Part shown: in pieces, positions 9,723 through 20,219 of the stretch | Layout of the letters: every line of letters starts with the position of its first letter | How positions within the stretch are numbered: the first letter of the stretch is position 1 | NCBI GenBank assembly: GCA_009731375.1 | Contig: BJOX01000066.1 | Location: forward strand, 7,667 to 31,338 | Source: Paulinella micropora | Taxonomy: Eukaryota > Cercozoa > Imbricatea > Euglyphida | Length of the DNA: 23,672 bases | Direction: 5' to 3' | Made by a program: the position numbers and the translations under genes | Notes under the pieces: model-generated | What the model was told of the DNA's origin: nothing | The model's database searches: none | The model's input: only the letters and a program-made list of their open reading frames with translations

Positions 9723-9753
9723 GACGCTCATGCATACGTCCGGCATGGGATGG
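9723..9753 (+). CDS. SLC12-type cotransporter, exon 5
   Basis: Lies between tgcttctag and a strong donor gtaaga. It encodes DAHAYVRHGMG in phase 0 and leaves one base. A stop codon just upstream in this frame (tag) fixes the start at the acceptor. SLC12 proteins have here a helix of the form D-x-x-x-x-R-x-G-[VMI], followed by a GLG-x-[ML]-[KR]-PN loop. This exon supplies the first part. It does not join in frame to exon 6. Confidence 0.72.
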
Positions 9754-9762
9754 GTAAGACCA

Positions 9763-9799
9763 ATCACTCAATCACTCAATCAATCAATCAATCAATCAC

Positions 9800-9834
<35 letters not shown>

Positions 9835-9894
9835 CTCAATCACTCAATCAATCAATCAATTAATCAATCAATCACTCAATCAATCAATCAATCG

Positions 9895-9943
<49 letters not shown>

Positions 9944-10192
9944 GCAAGCAAGCAAGCAAGCAATCAATCAATCAATCAATCACTCAATCAATCAATCACT
10001 CAATCAATCAATCACTCAATCAATCAATCGATCGACCAATCGATCTCGATCGATCGATCGATCGATCGATCGATCAATCAATCAATCAATCAAGCAATCA
10101 ATCGATCGATCAATCAATCAATCAATCCCCAATAATTAAATCAATCAATCAATCGATCGATCTATCAATCAATCAATCAATCAATCAATCAC

Positions 10193-10223
<31 letters not shown>

Positions 10224-10253
10224 ATCGATCAATCGATCAATCAATCAATCAAG

Positions 10254-10284
<31 letters not shown>

Positions 10285-10327
10285 GCAAGCAATCAATCAA
10301 TCGATCAATCGATCAATCGATCAATCG

Positions 10328-10358
<31 letters not shown>

Positions 10359-10463
10359 TATCAATCTATCAATCAATCAATCAAGCACTCAATCACTCAA
10401 TCACTCAATTACTCAATCAATCAATCGATCGATCGATCGATCGATCGATCGATCGGTCGATCG

Positions 10464-10512
<49 letters not shown>

Positions 10513-10578
10513 GCAATCAATCGATCGATCAATCAATCAATCAATCCCCAATAATCGAATCAATCAATCAATCGATCG

Positions 10579-10614
<36 letters not shown>

Positions 10615-10629
10615 CTCAATCAATCAATC

Positions 10630-10666
<37 letters not shown>

Positions 10667-10678
10667 ATCAATCAATCG

Positions 10679-10727
<49 letters not shown>

Positions 10728-10935
10728 GCAAGCAACAAGCAATCAATCAATCAATCAATCAATCAATCACTCAATCACTCAATCGATCGATCGATCGATC
10801 TCGATCGATCGATCGATCGATCGATCGATCGATCAATCAATCAATCAATCAATCGATAGATCAATCAATCAATCAATCCCCAATAATCAAATCAATCAAT
10901 CAATCAATCTATCTATCTATCTATCTATCACTCAC

Positions 10936-10967
<32 letters not shown>

Positions 10968-10984
10968 GCAATCAAGCAATCAAG

Positions 10985-11015
<31 letters not shown>

Positions 11016-11019
11016 TCAC

Positions 11020-11055
<36 letters not shown>

Positions 11056-11082
11056 GCAAGCAAGCAAGCCATCAAGCAAGCC

Positions 11083-11114
<32 letters not shown>

Positions 11115-11138
11115 ATCGATCGATCGATCGATCGGTCG

Positions 11139-11186
<48 letters not shown>

Positions 11187-11237
11187 ATCGATCAATCAAT
11201 CAATCAATCCCCAATAATCAAATCAATCAATCAATCG

Positions 11238-11269
<32 letters not shown>

Positions 11270-11333
11270 CTCAATCAATCAATCAAGCAATCAATCAAAC
11301 AATCAATCAATCAGTCAATCAATCGATCGATCG

Positions 11334-11405
<72 letters not shown>

Positions 11406-11462
11406 CCCAATAATCAAATCAATCAATCAATCGATCAATCAATCAATCAATCAATCAATCAC

Positions 11463-11538
<76 letters not shown>

Positions 11539-11615
11539 GCAATCAATCAATCAAGCAAGCAATCAATCAATCAATCAATCAAGCAAGCAATCAATCAATC
11601 AATCAAGCAAGCAAG

Positions 11616-11649
<34 letters not shown>

Positions 11650-11798
11650 CTCAATCAATCACTCAATCAATCAATCAATCAATCAATCAACCAATCAACC
11701 AACCAACCAATCAACCAACCAACCAATTAATCATTGATCAACCAATCAACCAATCAATCAACCAATCAATCAATCAATCGGTCAATCAATCATATGAC
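9763..11798. repeat. 2-kb (CAAT)n / (GATC)n higher-order array
   Basis: CAAT repeat with CAAG, CACT and GATC variants. A marker ccccaataat followed by t/c-A/G-AATC recurs at about 10127, 10546, 10878, 11209 and 11405. The intervals of 419, 332, 331 and 196 show a higher-order unit of about 331 bases. Near the right end the unit drifts to CAAC/CCAA. No exon was found inside. Confidence 0.95.
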
Positions 11799-11818
11799 AT
11801 ATGCCTTGTTAACCACAG

Positions 11819-11872
11819 GTACGACCGAACGCTGTCTTGCTCAATTTCAACAGCTTCCCTAACTACCAAAAG
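11819..11872 (+). CDS. SLC12-type cotransporter, exon 6
   Basis: Starts after ttaaccacag and ends before gtcact. It is 18 codons in phase 0 at both ends, VRPNAVLLNFNSFPNYQK. This matches the conserved [MR]-[KR]-P-N-x-[LV]-[VL]-[LV]-[GN]-F strand of SLC12 C-terminal domains, where G before F is more usual than N. The residues GLG expected just before should come from a missing mini-exon, since exon 5 ends in phase 1. Confidence 0.87.
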
Positions 11873-11880
11873 GTCACTTT

Positions 11881-11897
11881 ATCTCTCTCTCTCTCTC

Positions 11898-11944
<47 letters not shown>

Positions 11945-12015
11945 TCTCTCTGCTCTCTCTGCTCTTTCTGCTCTCTCTACTCTCTCTACTCTCTCTACTC
12001 TCTCTACTCTCTCTA

Positions 12016-12107
<92 letters not shown>

Positions 12108-12290
12108 TACACACACACTCATCTCTGTCTGATGTTTGTTATGTCTGTCATTATGTCTGTATGTCCGTATGTCTGTATGTCTGTATGTCTCTTATCTGCA
12201 TGTCTTATGTAAGTATGTCTTTCTGTATTTATCGATGTATCCATGTTTGTATGTATCTACGCGCATACAACAGGAAATTGATACACAGTT
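11881..12290. repeat. (CT)n, (CTCTCTGCT)n, (AC)n and (TGTCTGTA)n arrays
   Basis: CT repeats start eight bases after the exon 6 donor. A small TCTCTCTGCT / TCTCTCTACT minisatellite lies at about 11935-12018, then CT, AC (12091-12118) and TGTC/TGTA to about 12290. Confidence 0.93.
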
Positions 12291-12300
12291 TGACCGGAAT

Positions 12301-12301
12301 G

Positions 12302-12360
<59 letters not shown>
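12301..12360. repeat. (TATC)n
   Basis: A pure TATC array that ends at the left edge of the truncated dispersed repeat. Confidence 0.95.
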
Positions 12361-12654
12361 GTTGAGCCCGGAATAAAACCCACAGTGCTCTGTCGGTTTA
12401 TACTAGACTGTCGAACAGTCTCGAAACTCCATCTGCTTACTGGGCCCTCTGTAATGGAGGTGGGAGCTCGTTCTGCAAGGGGCGCTTATGGAACGAGCCC
12501 TGGCCCCGCCTGGTACTAGGGAGCTTTGGTATCGCCTGTATCAGTCCCTTCCGTGCAAACATCACGGCTTGGCTGGGCATCGGGTCAATACTTTACAGAC
12601 TTCCTTGGTTGACGAAATCAGAAGCTCCTTTTTTCTGACATTAGTCGATATCTC

Positions 12655-12656
<2 letters not shown>
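12361..12656 (+). repeat. Dispersed repeat R1, copy 1 (5'-truncated)
   Basis: Starts at gttgagcccggaataaaacc and ends at ttagtcgatatctcat, followed at once by TATC repeat. It is very similar to the full copies at 15462 and 16544 but lacks their first 80 bases. The 5' truncation with a constant 3' end and an adjoining tetranucleotide array resembles a retroposon with a simple-sequence tail. The body has conserved short stems (see copy 2) and no open frame of note. Confidence 0.92.
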
Positions 12657-12707
<51 letters not shown>

Positions 12708-12848
12708 CCTATCTATCTACCTACCTACCTACCTACCTACCTACCTACCTACTTACCTACCTACCTACCTACCTACCTACCTACCTACCTACCTACCTAC
12801 CTACCTACCTACTTACCTACTTACCCACCTACGTACCTACCTATCCAT
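12657..12848. repeat. (TATC)n / (TACC)n
   Basis: Begins directly at the 3' end of R1 copy 1. It shifts from TATC to TACC and ends catcatatgcattag, which is the acceptor of exon 7. Confidence 0.95.
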
Positions 12849-12860
12849 CATATGCATTAG

Positions 12861-12916
12861 GAAACGGACACTGCGTTGGGACCCGAAGAGCTCACGCAAA
12901 CCATATTAGATGCGCG
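12861..12916 (+). CDS. SLC12-type cotransporter, exon 7
   Basis: Lies between tatgcattag and gtcagc. It encodes ETDTALGPEELTQTILDA plus two bases (CG), in phase 0 as required by exon 6. The end (ELTQTILDA) fits the helix that precedes the next strand in SLC12 C-terminal domains, of the form [ED]-[YL]-x-x-x-[IL]-x-D-A. The two spare bases join the first G of exon 8 to give Arg. Confidence 0.87.
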
Positions 12917-12929
12917 GTCAGCCTCCATT

Positions 12930-13142
12930 GCCTTTACTTCCCCTTCTACTGCTTTTATTTCCCCCTTCTACTGGCCTTAATTTCCCCTTCTACTTCCTTT
13001 ATTTCCCCTTCTACCGCCTTTATTTCCCCTTCTACTGCCTTTATTTTCCCTTCTACTTCCTTTTTTTTTACTGATACGGCGTTGGGACCGGAAGAGCTCA
13101 CCCAGACCATCTATCTACCTGTCTGTCTGTCTGTCTGTCTAT

Positions 13143-13187
<45 letters not shown>

Positions 13188-13345
13188 CGAAGATGCGCGG
13201 CCAGCCTTCATTGCCTTTATTTCTCCTTCTACTGCCTTTTTGCACAAAACATCGTAGATACCAGGTCAGATTCCATTGCCTTATTTTCCCTTGCCTTTAT
13301 TTTCCCTTGTGCTGCCCCAATTTGCCCTTCTACTGCCTTTTTCTA
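12930..13345 (+). repeat. Intron 7 minisatellite with broken exon 7 copies
   Basis: A 20-22 bp unit like ttctactgcctttatttccc recurs from 12930 to about 13066 and again near 13207-13250 and 13263-13345. Two degraded exon 7 copies lie within it. One is at 13070-13110 plus 13187-13226, split by a TATC/TGTC array after gagctcacccagaccat. The other is a 3' part at 13242-13285 (acatcgtagataccaggtca). None has both splice sites and an intact frame. Confidence 0.85.
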
Positions 13346-13502
13346 CTGATTGGTTGGGGCCGGGATGTGTGGTTGAGGGCCACACACTGTGCGTGCTGCA
13401 CGTGCTGTGCGCATAAGCTGGGCCACAGGCTGCGGCGCTAGCTCAGGGAAAGACAGGGGTTGATGTATGCACAGAAACTCTGAACCACCTCTTATCTGCA
13501 TC
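13346..13502. other. Spacer in intron 7
   Basis: Normal-complexity, GC-richer sequence with no identified gene. The start (actgattggttggggccggg) faintly resembles the exon 7 copy at 13070 (actgatacggcgttgggacc), so it may be a further decayed fragment. Confidence 0.45.
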
Positions 13503-13548
13503 TTTTAGGAGCAGGGGGATGGACGTTGTGTAAGTTCGAAACGGGTTG

Positions 13549-13550
<2 letters not shown>
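13503..13550 (+). repeat. 5' fragment of exon 8 with acceptor
   Basis: After ttttag it reads gagcagggggatggacgttg and continues to gggttgtc before TATC repeat. It matches the first part of exon 8 but carries an in-frame stop (taa). It is a decoy acceptor upstream of the true exon. Confidence 0.8.
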
Positions 13551-13596
<46 letters not shown>

Positions 13597-13606
13597 CACC
13601 TATTAG

Positions 13607-13684
13607 GAGCAGTTCGATGGATGTTGTCTTGGTTCGGAACTTGCCTGTCGATCTCATACCCACTCTCAAAACAGACAACAGCCG
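13607..13684 (+). CDS. SLC12-type cotransporter, exon 8
   Basis: Lies between cacctattag and gtacaa. The first G completes Arg with exon 7. Then 25 codons follow, including [17 protein letters not shown], ending with two bases (CG). In the family this is the strand after the helix in exon 7, of the form x-[NG]-V-[VG]-[VI]-[LV]-R, near the edge of the core domain. Three downstream copies of its second half keep the same cagccggtac junction, which supports the donor choice. Confidence 0.87.
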
Positions 13685-13696
13685 GTACAAGTTCGT

Positions 13697-13697
<1 letters not shown>

Positions 13698-13763
<66 letters not shown>

Positions 13764-14171
13764 GTCTGTCAATCTATCTATCTATCTACCTACCTACCTA
13801 CCTACCTACCTACCTATCTACCTACCTATTACTGTACCTATATCCGTTTTCCGGTCGATCTCATACCCACGCTCAAAACAGACATCAGCCGGTACAAGTT
13901 CTCTCTATCTATCTGTCGATCTGTCTATCTACCTCTCTACCAGTCTACCTATTTACCTATGTACTTATCTACTTATCTACTCATCTACGAATCTACTTAT
14001 CTACTCATCTACGAATCTACTTATCTACTTATCTACTTATCTACTTATCTACATCCTGCTATCTATGTATGAATGTACCTGTATGCATTATCTTGTCCAT
14101 CTTTCATACCCACACTCAAAACAGACAACAGCCGGTACAAGTTCTCTCTATCTACCTACACGTGTAATTAT

Positions 14172-14235
<64 letters not shown>

Positions 14236-14297
14236 TTTCCTATCTTTCTATCTATGTATTTACCTATCTCCATCTCTCCACCTTTCCATCTATCTAC

Positions 14298-14347
<50 letters not shown>

Positions 14348-14373
14348 GTGTGTCTGTCTTTCTGTCTGTCGGC

Positions 14374-14407
<34 letters not shown>

Positions 14408-14440
14408 GTCTATCTATCTTCTATCTATCTATCTATGTGA
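13698..14440. repeat. Intron 8: (TATC)n arrays with exon 8 3' fragments
   Basis: TATC, TACC and TTATCTAC arrays. Two 3' fragments of exon 8 with donor lie at 13853-13902 (gtcgatctcatacccacgct on) and 14094-14148 (tttcatacccacactcaaaa on). Both read through agccggtacaag as in the exon. The intron ends ctatgtgattag, the exon 9 acceptor. Confidence 0.9.
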
Positions 14441-14444
14441 TTAG

Positions 14445-14482
14445 GGATTCCCGGAGAGGCAGATACGGCCGAATCGACGTCT

Positions 14483-14483
<1 letters not shown>
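14445..14483 (+). CDS. SLC12-type cotransporter, exon 9
   Basis: Follows tatgtgattag and precedes gtctct. The first G completes Arg with exon 8, then DSRRGRYGRIDV and two bases (TG). This is the basic stretch and the I-D-[VI]-W motif found in NKCC, NCC and related SLC12 proteins just before the acidic DGGLTLL segment. The final TG joins the first G of exon 10 to give the first Trp. Confidence 0.85.
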
Positions 14484-14551
<68 letters not shown>

Positions 14552-14588
14552 CTCTCTCTCTCTCTCAATCTCTCTTTCTTTCTTTCTT

Positions 14589-14637
<49 letters not shown>

Positions 14638-14687
14638 CTTTTTTTCTTTCTTTCTTTCTCTCTCTCTCTCTCTCTCCTTTCTTTCTG

Positions 14688-14758
<71 letters not shown>

Positions 14759-14943
14759 TTCTTTCTTTCTTTCTTTCTTTCTCGCTTTCTTTCTCGCTTT
14801 CTTTCTCGCTTTCTTTCTCGCTTTCTTTCTCGCTTTTTCTTTCTTTCTTTCTTTCTTTATTTCTTTCTTTCTTTATTTATTTATTTATTTATATTTATTT
14901 ATTTATTTATTTATTTATTCATTTATTTATTTATTTATTTATT

Positions 14944-14998
<55 letters not shown>

Positions 14999-15053
14999 GT
15001 TATTTATTCATTTATTCATTTATGCATTTATTTATTTTCGTTTATTTATTCGT

Positions 15054-15100
<47 letters not shown>

Positions 15101-15149
15101 TTCATTTATTTATTTATTTATTTATTTATTATTTATTTATTATTTATTT

Positions 15150-15213
<64 letters not shown>

Positions 15214-15260
15214 TATATTTATTTATTCATTGATTTCCTTCTTCCTCACTTTCTTTCTTT
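14484..15260. repeat. (CT)n, (TTTC)n and (TTTA)n arrays
   Basis: CT starts inside the donor of exon 9 (gtctctctct), shifts to TTTC by about 14535-14860, then to TTTA for some 370 bases to about 15230. The strand is purely pyrimidine-rich, then A/T. It ends about 50 bases before the exon 10 acceptor. Confidence 0.95.
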
Positions 15261-15306
15261 CTTGGTGTGTATATGTACGTATGCATCTTTCGCTTTGTCT
15301 TGGCAG

Positions 15307-15357
15307 GTGGATAGAAAACGACGGCGGCTTGACTCTCTTGCTTCCCCTGCTGCTGAA
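15307..15357 (+). CDS. SLC12-type cotransporter, exon 10 (DGGLTLLLP motif)
   Basis: The most diagnostic exon. Acceptor ctttgtcttggcag, donor gtagct. In phase it reads W (shared codon), then WIENDGGLTLLLPLLL and two bases (AA). Joined to exon 9 the product is GRIDVWWIENDGGLTLLLP. SLC12A1-3 type cotransporters carry IDVWWL-x-DDGGLTLL-[IL]-PYLL at this place, so the family is firmly recognised and the NKCC/NCC branch is favoured. KCC proteins have a less similar HDGG-x-x-x-LLPFLL. A different frame gives a lysine/arginine-rich peptide, which is a shadow. Confidence 0.93.
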
Positions 15358-15361
15358 GTAG

Positions 15362-15445
<84 letters not shown>

Positions 15446-15458
15446 CTATCTATCCATA
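15358..15458. repeat. (TATC)n
   Basis: Begins within the exon 10 donor (gtagctatctatc) and runs to the left end of R1 copy 2. Confidence 0.95.
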
Positions 15459-15461
15459 TTT

Positions 15462-15841
15462 TAGCCATACGCCTATAAGTCACATGCCGAAATAGCGACG
15501 GGAAGCACAATCCTGTTCTCTCAGGGTGCCCTTTCTCGCTTGTTGAGCCCGGAATAAAACCCACAGTTCTCTGTCGGTTTATACTAGACTGTCGAACAGT
15601 CTCGAAACTCCATCTGCTTACTGGGCCCTCTGTAATGGAGGTGGGAGCTCGTTCTGCAAGGGGCGCTTTATGGAACGAGCCCTGGCCCCGCCTGGTACTA
15701 GGGAGCTTTGGTATTGCCTGTATCAGTCCCTTCCGTGCAAACATCACGGCTTAGCTGGGCATCGGGTTAATACTTTACCCACAGACTTCCTGGTTGACGA
15801 AATCAGAAGCTCCTTTTTTCTGACATTAGTCGATATTTCAT
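15462..15841 (+). repeat. Dispersed repeat R1, copy 2 (full, 380 bp)
   Basis: Starts tagccatacgcctataagtc and ends gtcgatatttcat. It is the same length as copy 3 with few differences. Three short perfect stems are present: 15586-15602 (agactgt-cga-acagtct), 15647-15654 with 15673-15680 (gctcgttc / gaacgagc), and 15733-15749 (ccgtg / cacgg). They suggest descent from, or coding for, a folded RNA. No clear A/B-box promoter, 5S, U snRNA or tRNA match was seen, and the class is unknown. Confidence 0.93.
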
Positions 15842-15876
15842 ATATATATACATATATATATGTAGCCGTCTATCTA

Positions 15877-15905
15877 TCTCTTTTGCTTCCTCTGCCTTTA
15901 AGGTA
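15877..15905 (+). repeat. 3' fragment of exon 10 with donor
   Basis: Reads tctcttttgcttcctctgcc, then tttaag|gtatat. This resembles the end of exon 10 (ctctcttgcttcccctgctg, then ctgaa|gtagct). A fainter copy may lie at 16188-16207. Confidence 0.55.
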
Positions 15906-15914
15906 TATTATTAT

Positions 15915-16170
<256 letters not shown>

Positions 16171-16262
16171 TTGATAGGTTGATTCTGTCTCTTCCTCTGC
16201 TTTTCTGACTTCTCATCCCTCGGAGCCCTCGGATATGCAGCCCTGAGAGACCAAACACAACT
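16171..16262. other. Unassigned unique island
   Basis: One frame reads [17 protein letters not shown], which looks protein-like. There are no fitting splice sites on either side and it does not belong to the next expected part of the SLC12 domain. I cannot assign it. Confidence 0.3.
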
Positions 16263-16264
16263 AC

Positions 16265-16344
<80 letters not shown>

Positions 16345-16405
16345 ATATATATATATATATTAGTATATATATATATGTGTGTGTGTGTGTGTATCTATCT
16401 ATCTG

Positions 16406-16440
<35 letters not shown>
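16263..16440. repeat. (TATC)n with (TA)n/(TG)n centre
   Basis: TATC to about 16343, TA and TG to about 16393, then TATC again. Confidence 0.95.
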
Positions 16441-16543
16441 CCTTGGGCTTGATTTTTTGAAATGGGTGCCATCTGTCGACAGACAGAGAATTAGGGGATG
16501 GTGTGGGTGTGCTGGGCCCGTGGTGGGGTGCCTTATGTGTGCC
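16441..16543. other. Non-coding spacer before R1 copy 3
   Basis: About 100 bases of G-rich sequence with no counterpart before R1 copy 2, so it is not part of the R1 unit. No gene seen. Confidence 0.5.
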
Positions 16544-16923
16544 TAGCCATACGCCTATAAGTCACATGCCGAAATAGCGACGGGAAGCACAATCCTGTTC
16601 CCTCAGGGTGCCCTTTCTCGCTTGTTGAGCCCGGAATAAAACCCACAGTGCTCTGTCGGTTTATACTAGACTGTCGAACAGTCTCGAAACTCCATCTGCT
16701 TACTGGGTCCTCTGTAATGGAGGTGGGAGCTCGTTCTGCAAGGGGCGCTTATGGAACGAGCCCTGGCCCCGCTTGGTACTAGGGAGCTTTGGTATCGCCT
16801 GTATCAGTCCCTTCCGTGCAAACATCACGGCTTAGCTGGGCATCGGGTTAATACTTTACCCACAGACTTCCTTGGTTGACGAAATCAAAAGCTCCTTTTT
16901 TCTGACATTAGTCGATATCTCAT
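16544..16923 (+). repeat. Dispersed repeat R1, copy 3 (full, 380 bp)
   Basis: The same start and end as copy 2, same orientation, 1082 bases downstream, and again followed by a TATC-type array (catccatctatc). Differences from copy 2 are scattered substitutions and single-base indels (for example gcgcttatgg against gcgctttatgg). The three stems are preserved. Confidence 0.93.
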
Positions 16924-16925
16924 CC

Positions 16926-16974
<49 letters not shown>

Positions 16975-17200
16975 AATTTTGTTAATTACATGTGAGTGGC
17001 AAATTCTTAAATTTTGAACTCAGCATCGTTTGTCCATGTATGTGTGTATGTATGTATGTGTGTATGTATGTATGTGTGCATGTATGTATGTATGTATGTA
17101 TGTATGTATGCATGCATGCATGCATGTATGTATGTATGTATGTATGTATGTATGTATGTATGTATGTATGTATGTATGTATGTGTGTATGTGTGTGTGTA

Positions 17201-17231
<31 letters not shown>

Positions 17232-17785
17232 ATGTATGTATGTATGTATGTATGTATGTTATGTATGTATGTTATGTATGTATGTTATGTATGTATGTAT
17301 GTATGTATGTATGTATGTATGTATGTATGTATGTATGTATGTATGTATGCATGTATGTATGTATGTATGTATGTATGTATGTATGTATGTATGTATGTGT
17401 ATGTGTGTGTGTGTGTATGTGTGTGTGTATGTATGTACGTACGTACGTATGTATGTATGTATGTATGTATGTATGTATGTGTGTATGTATGTATGTGTGT
17501 GTATGTGTGTGTATGTGTGTGTATGTGTGTGTGTGTGTGTATGCATGTATGCATGTATGTATGTATGTGTATGTGTGTGTGTGTGTGTATGTGTGTGTGT
17601 GTGTGTGTATGTGTGTGTGTATGTATGTACGTACGTACGTATGTATGTATGTATGTATGTGTGTATGTATGTATGTGTGTGTATCTGTGTATGTGTGTGT
17701 ATGTGTATGTGTGTGTGTGTGTGTGTATGTGTGTGTGTATGCATGTATGTACGTACGTACGTATGTATGTATGTATGTATGTATG

Positions 17786-17816
<31 letters not shown>

Positions 17817-17954
17817 TGTATGTAATGTATGTAATGTATGTAGGTATGTAGGTATGTAGGTAGGTTGTAGGTATGTATGTATGTATGTATGTATGTGGTA
17901 TGTAGGTATGTATGTATGTATGTAAGTATGTATGCATGTATGTATGTATGTATG

Positions 17955-17985
<31 letters not shown>

Positions 17986-18660
17986 TGTATGTCATGTATG
18001 TATGTATGTATGTATGTATGTATGTATGTATGTTATTGTATGTATGTATGTTATGTATGTATGTTATGTATGTATGTTATGTATGTATGTTATGTATGTA
18101 TGGTATGTATGTATGTTATGTATGTATGTTATGTATGTATGTTATGTATGTATGTTATGTACGTATGTTATGTACGTATGTTATGTACGTATGTTATGTA
18201 CGTATGTTATGTATGTATGTATGTATGTATGTATGTATGTATATATGCATGTATTTATATTTGTGATATGTATGTATTTATGTATGTATGTATGTATGTA
18301 GGTATGTAGGTATGTATGTATGTAGGTATGTAGGTATGTATGTATGTATGTATGTATGTATGTATGTATGTATGTATGTATGTCATGTTATGTATGTTAT
18401 GTTATGTATGTTATGTTATGTATGTTATGTTATGTATGTATGTTATGTATGTATGTTATGTATGTATGTTATGTATGCATGTTATGTATGTATGTTATGT
18501 ATGTATGTTATGTATGTATGTTATGTAAGTATGTTATGTATGTATGTTATGTATGTATGTTATGTATGTATGTATGTATGTATGTATGTATGTATGTATG
18601 TATGTATGCATGTTTTTATATTTGTGATATGTATGTATTTATGTATGCATGTACGTATGT
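16924..18660. repeat. (TATC)n then 1.6-kb (TATG)n / (TG)n array
   Basis: TATC to about 16973 and a 60-base spacer, then TATG with TG, TACG and TTATG variants to 18660. Two long blocks with TTATGTATGTATG units (about 18040-18260 and 18420-18645) end in the same sequence (atttatatttgtgatatgta), showing a duplication of about 380 bases. All long open frames are repeat shadows. Confidence 0.95.
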
Positions 18661-19262
18661 ATGTAATGTAATGTAATGTAATGTAATGTAATGTAATGTA
18701 ATGTAATGTAATGTAATGTAATGTAATGGTAATGTAATGTAATGTAATGGTAATGTAATGTAATGTAATGTAATGTAATGTAATGTAATGGTAATGGTAA
18801 TGTCAAGTCAAGTCATGTCATGTCATTAATGTAATATAATGTAATGTTATGTAATGTAATATAATGTAATGTAATGTAATGTAATGTAATCTTAGTGTAA
18901 TGTAGTGTAATGTAGTCCAATGTAGTCTAATGTAAGGCAATCCAATTTAATGCAATGTAATGCAATATAATGCAATGTAATGCAATATAATGCAATATAA
19001 TGCAATGTCATGTTATGTAATACACCGTAATGTAATGTAATGTAATAATGTAATGTAATGTAATGTAATGTAATGTATGTTATGTATGTTATGTATGTTA
19101 TGTATGTTATGTATTTTATGTATGTTATGTATGTTATGTATGTAATTTGTGTTATGTGTGCTATGTAATGTATGCATGTATGTAACGTGTGCATGTATGT
19201 AATGTATGTATGTATGTATGTATGTATGTATGCATGCATGTATGTATGTATGCATGGATGTA
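18661..19262. repeat. (AATGT)n pentanucleotide array and decay products
   Basis: AATGT repeat with insertions of GGT, drifting to TGCAATATAA-type variants (about 18930-19010), then TATGT and TATG up to the exon 11 acceptor. Confidence 0.93.
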
Positions 19263-19271
19263 TGTGTGTAG

Positions 19272-19311
19272 GAAAAAAACGGAAAGTGGTTGGAAGAACA
19301 CTCGCCTTCGT
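19272..19311 (+). CDS. SLC12-type cotransporter, exon 11
   Basis: Follows tatgtgtgtag and precedes gtaaga, a good donor. The first G completes AA|G (Lys) from exon 10. Then KKTESGWKNTRLR, ending in phase 0. This matches the family segment after DGGLTLL-x-P-x-LL, which is basic and contains W-x-x-[CN]-x-[LI]-R before a V-[FI] strand. The missing LR-V continuation is supplied by exon 12. Confidence 0.83.
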
Positions 19312-19329
19312 GTAAGAATACACATCCAC

Positions 19330-19432
19330 ATACACATAAATACATATAAAGCACATTTACATACAAAATGTACAACCGACTACGCATAATATTAAACAAA
19401 CAAACAAACAAACAAACAAACAAACAAACAAA

Positions 19433-19516
<84 letters not shown>

Positions 19517-19948
19517 GAATGACTCCGCTTTCAAGTACACATTTACATACAAATATACATACACTTTATAATACGAAATATATACAGATATACACGCATT
19601 CAAAAATGCGAAATGCAGACACATATACATTTACTTAAGCATGCAAAATACATACACATACACATGCGATTTAAAAACACAACATACATACGCATATATA
19701 TGCATCTAAAATACAAGCACACACACACACACACATACACTCATGTACATATATATATACATATATATATATGTATATATATATTTACATTTATATTTAT
19801 ATTTATATTTATATTTATACTTATACTTATATTTATATTTATATTTATATTTACATTTATATTTATATTTATATCTATATTTATATTTATATTTATATTT
19901 ATATTATATTTATATTTGTATTTATATTTATATATATATATATATATG

Positions 19949-20031
<83 letters not shown>

Positions 20032-20130
20032 ATGTATGTATACGTTTCAGGATGCGAAATACATACAGATTTACGTGTGTTTAAGAATGCAAAATTATAC
20101 CATATGAATAGTATGACGTGGAATGAAAAA
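19330..20130. repeat. Intron 11: A-run, (TTTATA)n, (TG)n and donor-side repeats
   Basis: An (AAAC)n and A-run block covers 19394-19514, TTTATA about 19786-19930, and TG 19948-20030. Between them are loose copies of a motif like ttcaaaaatgcgaaata (near 19599, 19636, 20046, 20080) and of ctccgctttcaagtacacat (19523). These resemble the exon 11 donor region (ctcgccttcgtgtaagaata). They may be decayed 3'-side copies of exon 11, but divergence is high. Confidence 0.7.
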
Positions 20131-20219
20131 TGCTGGATGTATGTATATGTACGCAGATTAGTCATTACTTATTACTCCGACATGTAATATATCTTTATGC
20201 ATATGAATATGCATAGATG

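Noticed and set aside
15307-15357. Basic peptide (VDRKRRRLDSLASPAAE) suggesting a nuclear localisation signal
   Set aside because: It is the wrong frame of exon 10. The phase-correct frame gives the conserved WIENDGGLTLLLP.
13546-15495. 649-codon open frame on the + strand
   Set aside because: It is translation of TATC, TTTC and TTTA repeats. It passes through exons 8-10 in the wrong frame or through splice sites, and the true exons use other frames.
15462-15841. R1 as a 5S rRNA or U snRNA gene
   Set aside because: A faint resemblance of tggtactagggag to the 5S 3' half does not extend, and no complete conserved box or known fold could be matched.
16992-18676. Cys/Val/Tyr/Met-rich and His/Thr-rich open frames
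   Set aside because: Six-frame shadows of TATG/TGTG repeat. No non-repeat sequence or splice logic.
19394-19514. Poly-A tail of a processed retrogene
   Set aside because: The 80-base A run follows an (AAAC)n microsatellite, and the sequence upstream shows only the exon 11 donor region and AT-rich repeat, with no retrocopied coding sequence.
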